Source: Providencia burhodogranariea DSM 19968 (GTDB lineage: Bacteria; Pseudomonadota; Gammaproteobacteria; Enterobacterales; Enterobacteriaceae). From it: a stretch of 64,000 nucleotides of DNA. How positions within the stretch are numbered: the stretch's first letter is position 1; each line of letters opens with the position of its first letter. This document shows positions 9,103 to 18,389 of the stretch, piece by piece. The notes under the pieces are model-generated. The model ran no database searches, was not told the DNA's origin, and worked only from the letters and a program-made list of their open reading frames with translations. The stretch spans positions 245,092-309,091 of the forward strand of contig NZ_KB233225.1 in NCBI RefSeq assembly GCF_000314855.2, written 5' to 3'. A program made the translations under genes and the position numbers.

Positions 9103-9621
9103 TTAAGCGGTAACTTCCAAAATCTGATGCATTACAGGGTGGAACTTACGCTTGAAGTAAACTAATCCATGACCTTCTTCTCGGACGATAATCTGCTTTA
9201 TCTCAACCAAATAGACAGAGTGAGTACCAATATCTTGTACTTGGGTAATTTCACCTTCTAAATTAGCGAGTGCATCTTTCAATAATGGTTGTTGTAAAAT
9301 GCCACTATTCCAGATACTCCAACCGAAACGCTCTTCCATCGTTGAGCCTTTCATTCCCGCAAAGTGGCATGCCATTTCTTCTTGCTCATGATTAAGAACA
9401 TTGACACACAGTCGGCCATTTTCCTGAAAGACCGCATTCATAGCACTATTGCGGTTAACACATACCATCAAAGTTGGTGGCGTATCAGTGACAGAACAGA
9501 CGGCTGTCGCGGTAATACCGCAGCGACCAGCGGTTCCATCGGTGGTGATAATGTTAACTGCTGCACCAAGACTTGCCATCGCATCTCTGAAACGCAGGCG
9601 ATGTTCATTTTCTAAAGACAT
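9103..9621 (-). CDS. hpaC: 4-hydroxyphenylacetate 3-monooxygenase, flavin reductase component
   Basis: A 172-residue flavin reductase, matching the roughly 170 residues of E. coli HpaC. It uses NADH to supply FADH2 to HpaB, which hydroxylates 4-hydroxyphenylacetate to 3,4-dihydroxyphenylacetate. Family features visible are FRDAMASLGAAVNIITTDG at the N-terminus, GITATAVCSVTDTPPTLMVC and the NSAMN flavin-binding region. It lies 19 bases downstream of hpaB and ends before a strong terminator, so hpaBC form a two-gene unit. It is soluble and cytoplasmic. Confidence 0.93.
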   Translation of the reverse strand: MSLENEHRLRFRDAMASLGAAVNIITTDGTAGRCGITATAVCSVTDTPPTLMVCVNRNSAMNAVFQENGRLCVNVLNHEQEEMACHFAGMKGSTMEERFGWSIWNSGILQQPLLKDALANLEGEITQVQDIGTHSVYLVEIKQIIVREEGHGLVYFKRKFHPVMHQILEVTA

Positions 9622-9640
9622 ACTGGCCTCCTGCTGCCGA

Positions 9641-11203
9641 TTACTTCAGCAGCGAATCTAACTGATTAATATCATTGTTGTTATGCAGATGTGGGCGCTT
9701 CCAGCCATGCTGATCGTAATCAGACAGGCAGCGGTCAACCATATCTGTCATGGTCTTCATATTGCCAGAGCCGTATGCATGGCGAAGACATTGCAAACGA
9801 ATTTCATCCTGACTGCCTGCATAGTTGATTTCATATAGCTCATGACGCCCACCAAACTCACTACCCATAGCATCCCACATTAACTTTAGAACTTTGATAC
9901 GCTCTACATGATCCATGCCGTTAGATCCGCGAACATATTTTGCCAGATATTTATCAATTTCTGGGTTGTTCATATCTCGGACACTGGATGGTAGATATAT
10001 CAAACCACTAGCCACGTTACTTTCGATAATATTCTTAATTTTCGTGTAAGCCATTGGCGCCATTACACGATAAGTTTGAATCGCTTGTGTATCAGGCAGA
10101 TATGCACCGCCTTCCCAAGCCTTAGATTCAGCTGTCATCGCATCAGTCAGTGACCAAAACAAGTTCCGCCATGCAACCACTTCACCTAAGTCTGCCTGTA
10201 CACCACGGAAATCGATAACTCCAGTGCACTCAAGACTTTTTTGCAGCAAACCAGTAATGAAATCCAGTTTCACGGCTAAACGTACACAGGCTTGTAATGG
10301 AAATAAGCGTGCAAAACCACCTTGTACTGCCCAGTTACGAGCTCGCTCAAAGTCACGGTAAATTAACACATTTTCCCAAGGGATCAGAACATGATCCATG
10401 ACTAATATGGCATCATTTTCATCAAATCGGCTTGATAATGGGTAGTCAAAAGGTGCTCCTGTAGCACCAGCGACTAATTCATATGACGCCCGTGAAATTA
10501 ATTTCACGCCATCAGCATCCATAGGAGCGACGAACATCAAGGCAAAGTCAGGGTTATCACCCATAACTTGTGCGGAACCAAAACCAATAAAATTATAGTG
10601 GGTTAATGCAGAGTTAGTTGCTACTACTTTTGCGCCGCTAACGATAATACCTGCATCTGTTTCTTTTTCCAGTTTGATGTAGACATCTTTAACTTCATCA
10701 GCAGGTTTATGGCGATCGATTGGTGGATTAACAATCGCATGGTTAAAATAGAGACCACTCTCTTGAATGCGTTTGTACCAGTGACGAGCATTGTCTGCGA
10801 ATTGACCATAATATTCAGGGTTAGCGCCTAAACAGCTGGCAAATGCCGCCTTATAGTCTGGAGTGCGTCCCATCCATCCATAGCTTTGGCGTGACCAGTC
10901 AGCGATGGCGTCTCGTTGTTGACGGAGTTCTTCTGGGCTTTTGGCAAAACGGAAAAATTTGTGGGTGTAACCGCCATTTCCGGTATCGGTGTCCCAGCAA
11001 AGGCTGTCATGAGTTTCTTTATCATGGAGTGCATCATATAACTGTCCTATTGAGGCGGCTGAATTTCGAAATGCAGGATGAGTGGTAACATCTTTAACGC
11101 GCTCACCGTAGATATAAATCTCACGACCATCTTGTAGGCTTTTTAAATATTCTTGACTATTGAATGGGCGTTTTGCATCGGAACGAAAATCTTCAGGTTT
11201 CAT
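9641..11203 (-). CDS. hpaB: 4-hydroxyphenylacetate 3-monooxygenase, oxygenase component
   Basis: A 520-residue FADH2-dependent monooxygenase, the same length as E. coli W HpaB. It opens with MKPEDFRSDAKRPFNSQEY and contains the typical PPIDRHKP, GAKVVATNSALTHYNF and MDHVLIPWENVLIYRD stretches. It catalyses ortho-hydroxylation of 4-hydroxyphenylacetate, the entry step of the hpa pathway. The Shine-Dalgarno GAGGT is well placed before the ATG. It is transcribed with hpaC. In E. coli W this unit is activated by HpaA and CRP; here hpaA lies 2.7 kb upstream on the same strand with a LysR gene between. Confidence 0.95.
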   Translation of the reverse strand: MKPEDFRSDAKRPFNSQEYLKSLQDGREIYIYGERVKDVTTHPAFRNSAASIGQLYDALHDKETHDSLCWDTDTGNGGYTHKFFRFAKSPEELRQQRDAIADWSRQSYGWMGRTPDYKAAFASCLGANPEYYGQFADNARHWYKRIQESGLYFNHAIVNPPIDRHKPADEVKDVYIKLEKETDAGIIVSGAKVVATNSALTHYNFIGFGSAQVMGDNPDFALMFVAPMDADGVKLISRASYELVAGATGAPFDYPLSSRFDENDAILVMDHVLIPWENVLIYRDFERARNWAVQGGFARLFPLQACVRLAVKLDFITGLLQKSLECTGVIDFRGVQADLGEVVAWRNLFWSLTDAMTAESKAWEGGAYLPDTQAIQTYRVMAPMAYTKIKNIIESNVASGLIYLPSSVRDMNNPEIDKYLAKYVRGSNGMDHVERIKVLKLMWDAMGSEFGGRHELYEINYAGSQDEIRLQCLRHAYGSGNMKTMTDMVDRCLSDYDQHGWKRPHLHNNNDINQLDSLLK

Positions 11204-11762
11204 GTCTACCTCGTTGTCTCACAAAGAGCGCTAGCACTGATAGGGGGGCTGTTATTCGCTAGTATCTTGGTGTGTTAAATTTATGTTTGTTTTGTGTTTA
11301 TTAATTGAATCTTTTTATTGATTGATAAGAAAGAGATTTTCTAAAGGATTACTGGTACTTTTCGTTAAGAAAGTGAGTTTATGATAAGAGTGTGATCATT
11401 GTTGTGTTTTTTATAAGCAATAAAATAGGGGTTTTAATTTTTTATTATTAAATTCAGCGTTTTATTTTATTTAAGCTATTTGGTTATTTTAATGTTTACA
11501 AAAATTTTTGATATAAAATGCCTCACAAAAAGTTAATCAGTAAGTCATTTTTAGGTGGAAAGGTACTTTTTTTAAGCTGGGGTAAGGTCTTTTTAATATG
11601 ATAATTTTATTCAACTAAGTTAACAAAAAGTAATTTTTTAGGGATGATTTTGGGAATGAAAGGTTAGTTATGTTTATGGTGAGCTTAAAATACGAGGTTA
11701 AGGGGAAGAGATAAAGCGTAGTTCCTGTCGATATCAGCTACGCTTATAAAATGGGAAAGAGA
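11204..11762. other. AT-rich spacer between hpaB and the short LysR gene
   Basis: 559 bases with no supportable ORF. It must hold the hpaBC promoter, but no activator site can be named with confidence. The hairpin at 11714-11745 is listed separately. Confidence 0.6.
11714..11745 (-). terminator. Hairpin downstream of the short LysR gene
   Basis: A perfect 8-base stem (AAGCGTAG with CTACGCTT) and 16-base loop begins 18 bases past the LysR stop. It lacks a clean U-tract, so it may be a weak terminator or an mRNA-stabilising hairpin. Confidence 0.4.
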
Positions 11763-12443
11763 TTAATAGGTCATCTGTTTTTTCGATACAATATCGATTG
11801 AATCATTGATTAAATAACCAATATGAAGGTAGTTATCTATATTTTTGTCGCCACTTCTAAAACAAATTTTAGATTTTATCTCGGAATATGTACTTAATGT
11901 ACTAATCGAGTGCTCATTATTCCCTGTGATCGAGGGCTGTTGCATATTCGCTGGGAAATTTATTAGAGAAGCTGAAATAAAATTATCAGGGCATTTAGCT
12001 GCTGAAATAACCAATAAATTTAATGACATAGAACTAAGTAGAGAAAAGAGTGCTTCTGGTTTATCTATGGTCACATTTAATTTGAAATTTGGCTCGTTAT
12101 TTGCAATTGTAGTCGTAATATAAGAAATAAAATATTCTGGCAATGTATCTGAAATACCGATATGGAATGTCTTGATATTATTATTTGTTGATTGTTGTGC
12201 TATCGTTTTAATTTCATCTATTTCACGCAAAATAATCTGGCTATGTTCTAATATTTGCAAGCCTAATGGTGTAAAGTTTACTCTACGAGTTGTTCTTTCT
12301 AGCAAAAAACACCCTAGATAATTTTCTAGTTTGCTAATTTGGATACTTAATGTTGGTTGTGCCACATTGCAGTATTGGGCTGCTTTTTTAAAGTTAAGAA
12401 ATTTTCCTAACGCGTTTAAATATTCAAAATCTCTTATGTTCAT
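11763..12443 (-). CDS. Short LysR-family regulator inside the hpa cluster
   Basis: The N-terminal half is a good LysR winged helix (FEYLNALGKFLNFKKAAQYC, VAQPTLSIQISKLENYLG, LERTTRRVNFTPLG), reminiscent of OxyR/CynR. The protein ends at 226 residues, whereas LysR proteins are normally 290-310. The effector domain is therefore incomplete, with the last third of a usual regulator missing. A hairpin follows the stop closely, so the end may be fixed rather than a fresh frameshift. It sits between hpaA and hpaB, where E. coli W has no gene. Whether it still regulates is unclear: it could be a decayed gene or a DNA-binding remnant. Base composition is very AT-rich. Confidence 0.65.
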   Translation of the reverse strand: MNIRDFEYLNALGKFLNFKKAAQYCNVAQPTLSIQISKLENYLGCFLLERTTRRVNFTPLGLQILEHSQIILREIDEIKTIAQQSTNNNIKTFHIGISDTLPEYFISYITTTIANNEPNFKLNVTIDKPEALFSLLSSMSLNLLVISAAKCPDNFISASLINFPANMQQPSITGNNEHSISTLSTYSEIKSKICFRSGDKNIDNYLHIGYLINDSIDIVSKKQMTY

Positions 12444-13899
12444 TTTGTTTTCTCTACTGTATTTTAAAATTAAACCATTGTTTTTATTGTTAATTAAAAC
12501 ATTAATAATATGTGGTTTTTAATTTTATAAAAAACCATCCTTGATAGCATATAGCTAACGCTAGTGCCCTTGTTTTTACTTTTGATTAATATTCAATATA
12601 GAGAGTGATATTAATCAACGATTTTGTTAATTAATAAACAAACTCATTCCTATATGACATCATGTTTATATTAATTATAAAATTCTTTATAACTTTATTG
12701 ATCTTTTTAGTTTAAAACTAAGTCAAAAAAGAATAAAGTGATTTTAAAATTAAACCTCGCTTTAAAAGTAGACTAGTAATGTATTTCCTTGTTGTTAAAT
12801 AAATATACAATCAGTTGTTATTTTCTGAGAGTAAAATATTAAATTTATATTCGTCATAGTTCAGTTTGCATGGTGATAATTATGCGTGTAGGTATAGTTA
12901 AGTGCCCTAAATCATAGGGTTTATGATTATTTAAGGGCTGTTTAAATTTTAATAAATCTATCAATGCTTGGTGATGTAATCATTTGATTATTGATTTTAT
13001 AAATCTATTGATTGTCAATTCCAGCTCAAAATATTTTTCTAATGATTCATTGCATTTAAATATATATAGCAAACCATTTCTATGTTATGTTATTACATGT
13101 CATGTTAAATTAATTTATCTATATAAATCATTCTATTACCTACATTAATTGAGAGTAAATTTAATTATGGAAAAAACGAAAGTTAAATTTATTTTACGGT
13201 CAACTAACTCAGGCTATATTGAAATAATAAAATTAACCAATTTAATCGTGTTTATGATTATATCATTTGATTGAAATTAAAAATTTATTTTTCATAAGTA
13301 TTATTTAACCATTTTAATATGATGGCTTAATGAGTTTAAATGGTGATACATATTTCACATTTACTTTTAAAACACAATTACACATTGGATGAGTAATTTT
13401 TACCATGGTATTTTAGGTAAATCATCATATTTTGATATAATATTTAGTTCTGTATATATATTATTTAGTTATGTTAGTGAGTGATTTTACTTAATTGATA
13501 ATATATGAATAATATAGAGAGTTAATTTATATAACATGATGATTTAATGTTAAAATATGTTTTGATTTAAATGTTGAGAAATAATAACATTTAATTTATG
13601 TTCGTTAGTAATCTATTGAAAAATATAAAAATTAATAAATAAAGAGAGTTTGGGATTTTAGTGTTAATCCGCTATTAAACAACATTTTTAGCTAAAAAAT
13701 AGATTTATTTTGGCATTTTTATTCACATTTAATTGTGTAATATATTTATCATATATTTAAAATAGATAAGTATATTAGTAATGCATATCTTGAATCGTTT
13801 GGATATAAATAGCTTGAGGAATGGTAATGATCGTGTTGGATAATAGCTTTCTTCACACTGCTTAGAAATTAACTTAATCTATTAATTGTATCATGCTGG
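12444..13899. other. 1.46-kb AT-rich gene desert between hpaA and the short LysR gene
   Basis: Very AT-rich sequence with frequent stops in all frames. The only ORF with a start and a faint Shine-Dalgarno-like GAGAG is 13167-13274 (35 codons), with no recognisable features. I see no tRNA, repeat or strong terminator. It may be a decayed remnant of genes once present between hpaA and hpaB, or imported AT-rich DNA. Confidence 0.6.
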
Positions 13900-14772
13900 T
13901 CAATGAATGTTTTTTTCTCGCCATTGGCTTGGTGAATCACCGACTAGGCGATTAAAGAATCGAGCAAAGTAGGCGGGGTCTTTAAAACCGAGTTGATATG
14001 CAATTTCTGAAACGGGACTATCAGAAAACAATAGCATGCGTTTAGCCTCTCGTAAGATGCGGTCAAATATTAAGCGTTTAGGTGGGCGGTTAGCAAACCG
14101 TCTGCACATATCTTTAAGCCGAGACTCAGTTACACTAAGTTTATCTGCATATTCTGGAATAGAAAGGTGCTCATGATAGTGGGAATCAATAAGTTGGTTA
14201 AAACGCTGGAATAAACGGTGCTCACCCCTAACACCACTCACTGGATGGTCATCAAGAGGGATAGACCTTAATAGAAAAGTGAATAAAGCCTGAGCTAAAG
14301 AAGATAATACTTGGTCACGCCCTGCACAACGGTTTGCAGACTCACGCGCCATCAATGACCAATAATGATTAAACATTGCTAGCTCGTCAGGTTTATCTGC
14401 AACTGATAAGCAAATAGCAGGAATAGCGACTAAGTCAGGGTTTGCTGGGTAAAGTGATTCTAATAGTGGCGAAATTAACTCCTGCCGAACTGTGAGAACA
14501 TGCCCATCAGTATCTTCCTGGGTAAAAAACGCATGTGCTATAGAAGGGGGCGTTAAGATAAATAGCGGTGCTTGAACAGAGTAGCGCTGATCATCAAGCT
14601 GTAAAGTGATATGTCCCGTATCAAGGTAGTGTAGCTGGAAAAATCCATCGTGACGATGTGCTTGCATATCACGGCCAAAAAATGCCGCCATATTGCCAAA
14701 TGTCTGGTAATGGACATCGTCGTTACCTCGTGTTTCATCATAGTCTTTACTAATATCTATGTTAGCTATCAC
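13900..14772 (-). CDS. hpaA: AraC-family activator of hpaBC
   Basis: A 290-residue regulator closely resembling E. coli W HpaA (start IANIDISKDYDETRGNDDVHY, GRDMQAHRHDGFFQLHYLD, and the C-terminal helix-turn-helix with YQLGFKDPAYFARFFNRLVG). It has an N-terminal cupin that binds 4-hydroxyphenylacetate and a C-terminal AraC DNA-binding domain (about 190-290). In E. coli W it activates hpaBC. The start is a GTG with Shine-Dalgarno GAGG 8 bases upstream, and no in-frame ATG competes. It is downstream of hpaX, from which it is separated by a palindromic repeat (14785-14897) whose edge abuts the Shine-Dalgarno. Confidence 0.93.
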   Translation of the reverse strand: MIANIDISKDYDETRGNDDVHYQTFGNMAAFFGRDMQAHRHDGFFQLHYLDTGHITLQLDDQRYSVQAPLFILTPPSIAHAFFTQEDTDGHVLTVRQELISPLLESLYPANPDLVAIPAICLSVADKPDELAMFNHYWSLMARESANRCAGRDQVLSSLAQALFTFLLRSIPLDDHPVSGVRGEHRLFQRFNQLIDSHYHEHLSIPEYADKLSVTESRLKDMCRRFANRPPKRLIFDRILREAKRMLLFSDSPVSEIAYQLGFKDPAYFARFFNRLVGDSPSQWREKNIH

Positions 14773-14784
14773 TACTTATTCCTC

Positions 14785-14897
14785 TTCATACTTCGAGCCG
14801 TAGCATTGTTGGCTACTCTTATTCGCCTTAGTCACGTAGTTATCTACGCTCCTAAGGACTCATTCGCTTGCCGCCTAGCTACAACTCGAATTATGTT
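14785..14897. repeat. Palindromic intergenic repeat between hpaX and hpaA
   Basis: The outer arms are roughly inverted (CATACTTCGAGCCGTAG against CTACAACTCGAATTATG). The core at 14826-14857 is an inverted repeat with arms CCTTAG and CTAAGG around CACGTAG-TTAT-CTACG. A second, related copy lies at about 61181-61283. It probably forms a hairpin in the hpaX-hpaA transcript. Confidence 0.75.
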
Positions 14898-14951
14898 AGG
14901 TATGCTACAAAAGCGCGCTTTGATTATTATATTTATCTTGGAATTATGTCA

Positions 14952-16322
14952 TCAAGGAGTCGCTCTTGGACGTGAATTTTTCATCGGTATAAATATAACC
15001 AATATTGCCCCGATAACTAACAAACCAGCGACAAAATAGAGTCCTGAATTGAAGCTACCTGTCTTATCTTTTAGCCAACCAATTAATAATGGACTGACGG
15101 CTGAACCAATATTACCTGTTGCGTTGATAACAGCAATACCAATAGCACGTGCACGTAAGCTAATAGATTGGTCTGGCGTCGTCCAAAATACTGCCATGGC
15201 AGTAAATGAGCCTGTTGATGCCATAATAATACCTAACAATTGTATAACTGGATGATGTGTTATGGCGGCTAATACCCACCCAGCTGCGGCAAATAAATAA
15301 GGTAACGCTGTGTGCATTTTACGTTCTTGTAGCCTGTCAGACCGCCGACTCCAATAAATCATACCTAGTATGGTACAAAATTGAGGAATTGCGGTAAGCA
15401 AGCCAATCATGGCGTTACTGCTACCTTCATTAAAACTCTGCATTATTTGTGGTGTCCAAATATTAATCGCACTGAGAGTGTTAGTCAGGCAGAAATAAGC
15501 GACGGTATACATCAATATGACTGGCGTAAAAATCTCTTTCCATAAACTGGTGGTCTGCAGCGCACTCTGGCTTTTTGAGCCATGCGGTTGCACAAGCTCT
15601 AATTTATCTTGATCCATCATCTCTTGAAGACTTTCTTTGTCTTCTTTTGTGAGCCATTTTGCTTTTGCCGGTGAATCATCAAGATAGAACCATACCAAGA
15701 CACCTAAAATTACAGATGGAAAACCTTCAAGCAGGAATAACCATTGCCACCCTTTTAGGTTTAAAATACCATCCATACCGAGGATATAACCTGAAGCAAG
15801 AGAGCCAAATGCCATAGTGACAGGCATTGCAACCATAAATAAAGCATTAGCTCGGGCTCGGAAGTAGGCAGGGAACCAGTAAGTCAGATAAACAAGAATA
15901 CCCGGTAAGAAGCCCGCTTCAGCGATACCAACGAGCATACGCAAAACATATAGACTAGTTGGCCCGGTGGCGAACATGGTGGCTGTAGAGGCGATCCCCC
16001 ACAACACCATTATTGTGGCAATCCAACGGCGAGCACCGACAATACCCAACATTATATTGCTTGGTATGCCAAAAATAACATAGGTTACATAGAATAAAGT
16101 TGCTGCAAGACCAAACATGGTTGATGTTAGTCCAATATCTTTTCCCATAGTTAAACCTGCAAAACCGATATTAATACGGTCGAGGAAAGAGAAAATAAAT
16201 AATACAAATAGAAATCCGATTAGTCGTCTAAATAATTTTTTAATGACTCGTTGTTGTGGCTCAGTTAAATTATTATGTTGTTGAGCTGGATTATTTTCAG
16301 CAATGTTTGATTGATTGCTCAT
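14952..16322 (-). CDS. hpaX: 4-hydroxyphenylacetate permease
   Basis: An inner-membrane MFS carrier of the anion:cation symporter family, 456 residues and 12 helices. It is nearly identical in layout to E. coli HpaX (QQRVIKKLFRRLIGFLF, SFLDRINIGFAGLTMGKDIG, RMLVGIAEAGFLPG). It imports 4-hydroxyphenylacetate. The frame is open to an ATG at 16334, but the ATG at 16322 has a GGAG Shine-Dalgarno at good spacing and matches the MSN... start expected for the family. It lies between hpaI (343 bases upstream) and hpaA. Confidence 0.93.
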   Translation of the reverse strand: MSNQSNIAENNPAQQHNNLTEPQQRVIKKLFRRLIGFLFVLFIFSFLDRINIGFAGLTMGKDIGLTSTMFGLAATLFYVTYVIFGIPSNIMLGIVGARRWIATIMVLWGIASTATMFATGPTSLYVLRMLVGIAEAGFLPGILVYLTYWFPAYFRARANALFMVAMPVTMAFGSLASGYILGMDGILNLKGWQWLFLLEGFPSVILGVLVWFYLDDSPAKAKWLTKEDKESLQEMMDQDKLELVQPHGSKSQSALQTTSLWKEIFTPVILMYTVAYFCLTNTLSAINIWTPQIMQSFNEGSSNAMIGLLTAIPQFCTILGMIYWSRRSDRLQERKMHTALPYLFAAAGWVLAAITHHPVIQLLGIIMASTGSFTAMAVFWTTPDQSISLRARAIGIAVINATGNIGSAVSPLLIGWLKDKTGSFNSGLYFVAGLLVIGAILVIFIPMKNSRPRATP

Positions 16323-16665
16323 TTGTAACTCCATCTTTTATATGCACTTAATGCTATTATGGGTATAAGAGTCTCTTAGGCAGTCATTAAATATGACAGC
16401 CTTAACTGAATAAAAACTTATGTTATTAGGCTAGTTTTATTCGTCATTTTTAAATTCGACAATATTCTAAAACTTCACGTTTTTTATCCGCGTTAGTTTC
16501 TTCATACTGTTCGTATTTAAATGATTTTAACCATTATGCCTACTACGGGAATAGGCACTAGGTTATTAATCCTTTTTCTTAGCATTTTAGATAAACACTT
16601 TGTAGGGTGATAAGAATAAAGTTATCTAAATAGCATTGGGTACTTACGCTTTTTATTACAGGTTA
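16323..16665. other. Spacer between hpaI and hpaX
   Basis: 343 bases, AT-rich, with no ORF. Its length suggests a separate promoter for hpaX-hpaA, but no -35/-10 pair or palindrome stands out enough to call. Confidence 0.5.
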
Positions 16666-17472
16666 TTAATAAACACTAGGAATATTTGATTCGATATCAG
16701 AATGACTTCTACCAAAACGTGCAGCCAATGCTTCTGCCGTACGTGCTAATAGTGTGGTATCTACACCAACAGCAACAAACAGAGCGCCAATGTTTAAATA
16801 ATGTTCAGCGATACTGGGAGCTGCCATTAAAATACCGGGAGCAACACCCGCAGCACGAATTTGTACAATAGCTTTTTCAATCACAGCTTTAACTTCAGGG
16901 TGATTTGGATCACCGAAAAAACCCATATCTGCACTGAGATCTGCTGGGCCGATAAAGACACCATCAATTCCTTCTACTTTCAAGATCTCCGAAAGGTTAT
17001 TAATGGCTTCACGCGTTTCGACTTGAACAATCACACACATTTCATTGTTGGCACGTCGCAAATAATCAGGAATACGATTCCAGCGTGATGCACGTGCTAA
17101 TGCGCTACCAACACCACGAATCCCCTCTGGAGGATAGCGTGTTGCACGTACAGCTTGCTTAGCTTGCTCGGCATTTTGTACCATAGGTAGCAACAATGTT
17201 TGTACACCAATATCCAATAGTTGTTTGATAATGACTGGATCGTTCCATGGTGGACGCACAACAGGTTGCGATGGATATGCAGCAATAGCTTGAAGTTGAG
17301 TTAATGTGGTCTGCACATTATTTGGTGCATGTTCGCCATCGATGAGTAGCCAATCGAATCCTGCTCCTGCAACCAGTTCAGCGCTATATGAGCTGCATAA
17401 ACCTAACCATAACCCAATTTGTGGCTGGCCATCTTTCAATGCTTGTTTAAATTTATTATGTAGAATGTCCAT
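16666..17472 (-). CDS. hpaI: 4-hydroxy-2-oxoheptane-1,7-dioate aldolase
   Basis: A 268-residue class II (divalent-metal) aldolase of the HpcH/HpaI family; E. coli HpaI has 262. It cleaves the pathway intermediate to pyruvate and succinate semialdehyde. Motifs seen are [10 protein letters not shown] near residue 45, the metal-ligand Glu in VQVETREAI (about 150) and the metal-ligand Asp in [12 protein letters not shown] (about 175). It lies 10 bases after hpaH, with an AGGGA Shine-Dalgarno, so it is in the same operon. The succinate semialdehyde it makes is the substrate of the dehydrogenase encoded just upstream. Confidence 0.95.
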   Translation of the reverse strand: MDILHNKFKQALKDGQPQIGLWLGLCSSYSAELVAGAGFDWLLIDGEHAPNNVQTTLTQLQAIAAYPSQPVVRPPWNDPVIIKQLLDIGVQTLLLPMVQNAEQAKQAVRATRYPPEGIRGVGSALARASRWNRIPDYLRRANNEMCVIVQVETREAINNLSEILKVEGIDGVFIGPADLSADMGFFGDPNHPEVKAVIEKAIVQIRAAGVAPGILMAAPSIAEHYLNIGALFVAVGVDTTLLARTAEALAARFGRSHSDIESNIPSVY

Positions 17473-17482
17473 GGTAATTTCC

Positions 17483-18286
17483 CTATACGAAACTGCAACT
17501 GACTGAACCCATTACGCCGTAGTCAACATGGAATACATCCCCTTTACGGGCAGGAACGGGTCGAGTAAAAGAACCACCTAAAATGACCTGACCAGCTTCT
17601 AATTGGACGTTGTGTGGCGCGAGTTTATTAGCAAGCCAAGCCACTCCATTTGCAGGATGATTGAGCACAGCAGCTGCTACACCAGATTCTTCAATAACAC
17701 CATTACGGTAGAGCAAAGCGCTTATCCAGCGTAAATCGAGATCACGTGGCTTGATTGGTCTACCGCCTAAGATCACGGCACCATTTGCTGCATTGTCAGA
17801 AATAGTGTCAAACACTTTGCGCGGACGTTTGGTTTCGGGGTCGAGACTATGACAACGAGCATCGATTAGTTCGAGCGCTGGGATCACATAATCAGTTGCA
17901 TTATAAACATCAAACAGTGTGCAGTTCGGCCCACGTAAAGGCTTTGCTAAAACAAAAGCTAGTTCAACTTCAATCCGTGGAACGATAAAACGATCTGTTG
18001 GGATTTCACAGCCATCATCAAAAAACATATCGTCGAGAAGTGCACCGTAGTCAGGCTCATCAATTTTAGAGCTAGCTTGCATTGCCTTTGAGGTTAAGCC
18101 AATTTTGTGGCCTTTGAGTGATCGTCCTTCAGCGATTTTCAGACCGACCCATTCACGTTGAATTGCATAGGCATCTTCAATCGTAATTTGGGGGTGATCC
18201 AGCGAAATTTGACGGATCTGCTCACGCGTTTTTTCAGCCTGATTAAGACGTTGTGCAACTTGCGATATGACATCTTTTTGTAACAT
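17483..18286 (-). CDS. hpaH: 2-oxo-hept-4-ene-1,7-dioate hydratase
   Basis: A 267-residue hydratase of the fumarylacetoacetase-like hydratase group, the expected HpaH length. It adds water to 2-oxohept-4-ene-1,7-dioate to give the aldolase substrate. Seen in sequence: [25 protein letters not shown] and the Mg-binding region [13 protein letters not shown] (E-x-E). Shine-Dalgarno AGGAG is 11 bases before the ATG. It follows the succinate-semialdehyde dehydrogenase gene by about 100 bases rather than following hpaF directly, as in E. coli W. Confidence 0.94.
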   Translation of the reverse strand: MLQKDVISQVAQRLNQAEKTREQIRQISLDHPQITIEDAYAIQREWVGLKIAEGRSLKGHKIGLTSKAMQASSKIDEPDYGALLDDMFFDDGCEIPTDRFIVPRIEVELAFVLAKPLRGPNCTLFDVYNATDYVIPALELIDARCHSLDPETKRPRKVFDTISDNAANGAVILGGRPIKPRDLDLRWISALLYRNGVIEESGVAAAVLNHPANGVAWLANKLAPHNVQLEAGQVILGGSFTRPVPARKGDVFHVDYGVMGSVSCSFV

Positions 18287-18389
18287 GCGAGTAATGCTCC
18301 TGTTGATTTCTGCTTAAAATGCTAGAAACATTGGGCACCACTAACCCGCACTGCAATAATTAGCAGTGCGGTAACCAATAACGGCGTGG

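Noticed and set aside
13167..13274. 35-codon ORF in the AT-rich desert
   Set aside because: Only a distant GAGAG before the ATG; such ORFs are expected by chance in this composition.
14650..15039. 129-codon plus-strand ORF overlapping hpaA, the repeat and hpaX
   Set aside because: Crosses two good minus-strand genes and the intergenic repeat; translation is not protein-like.
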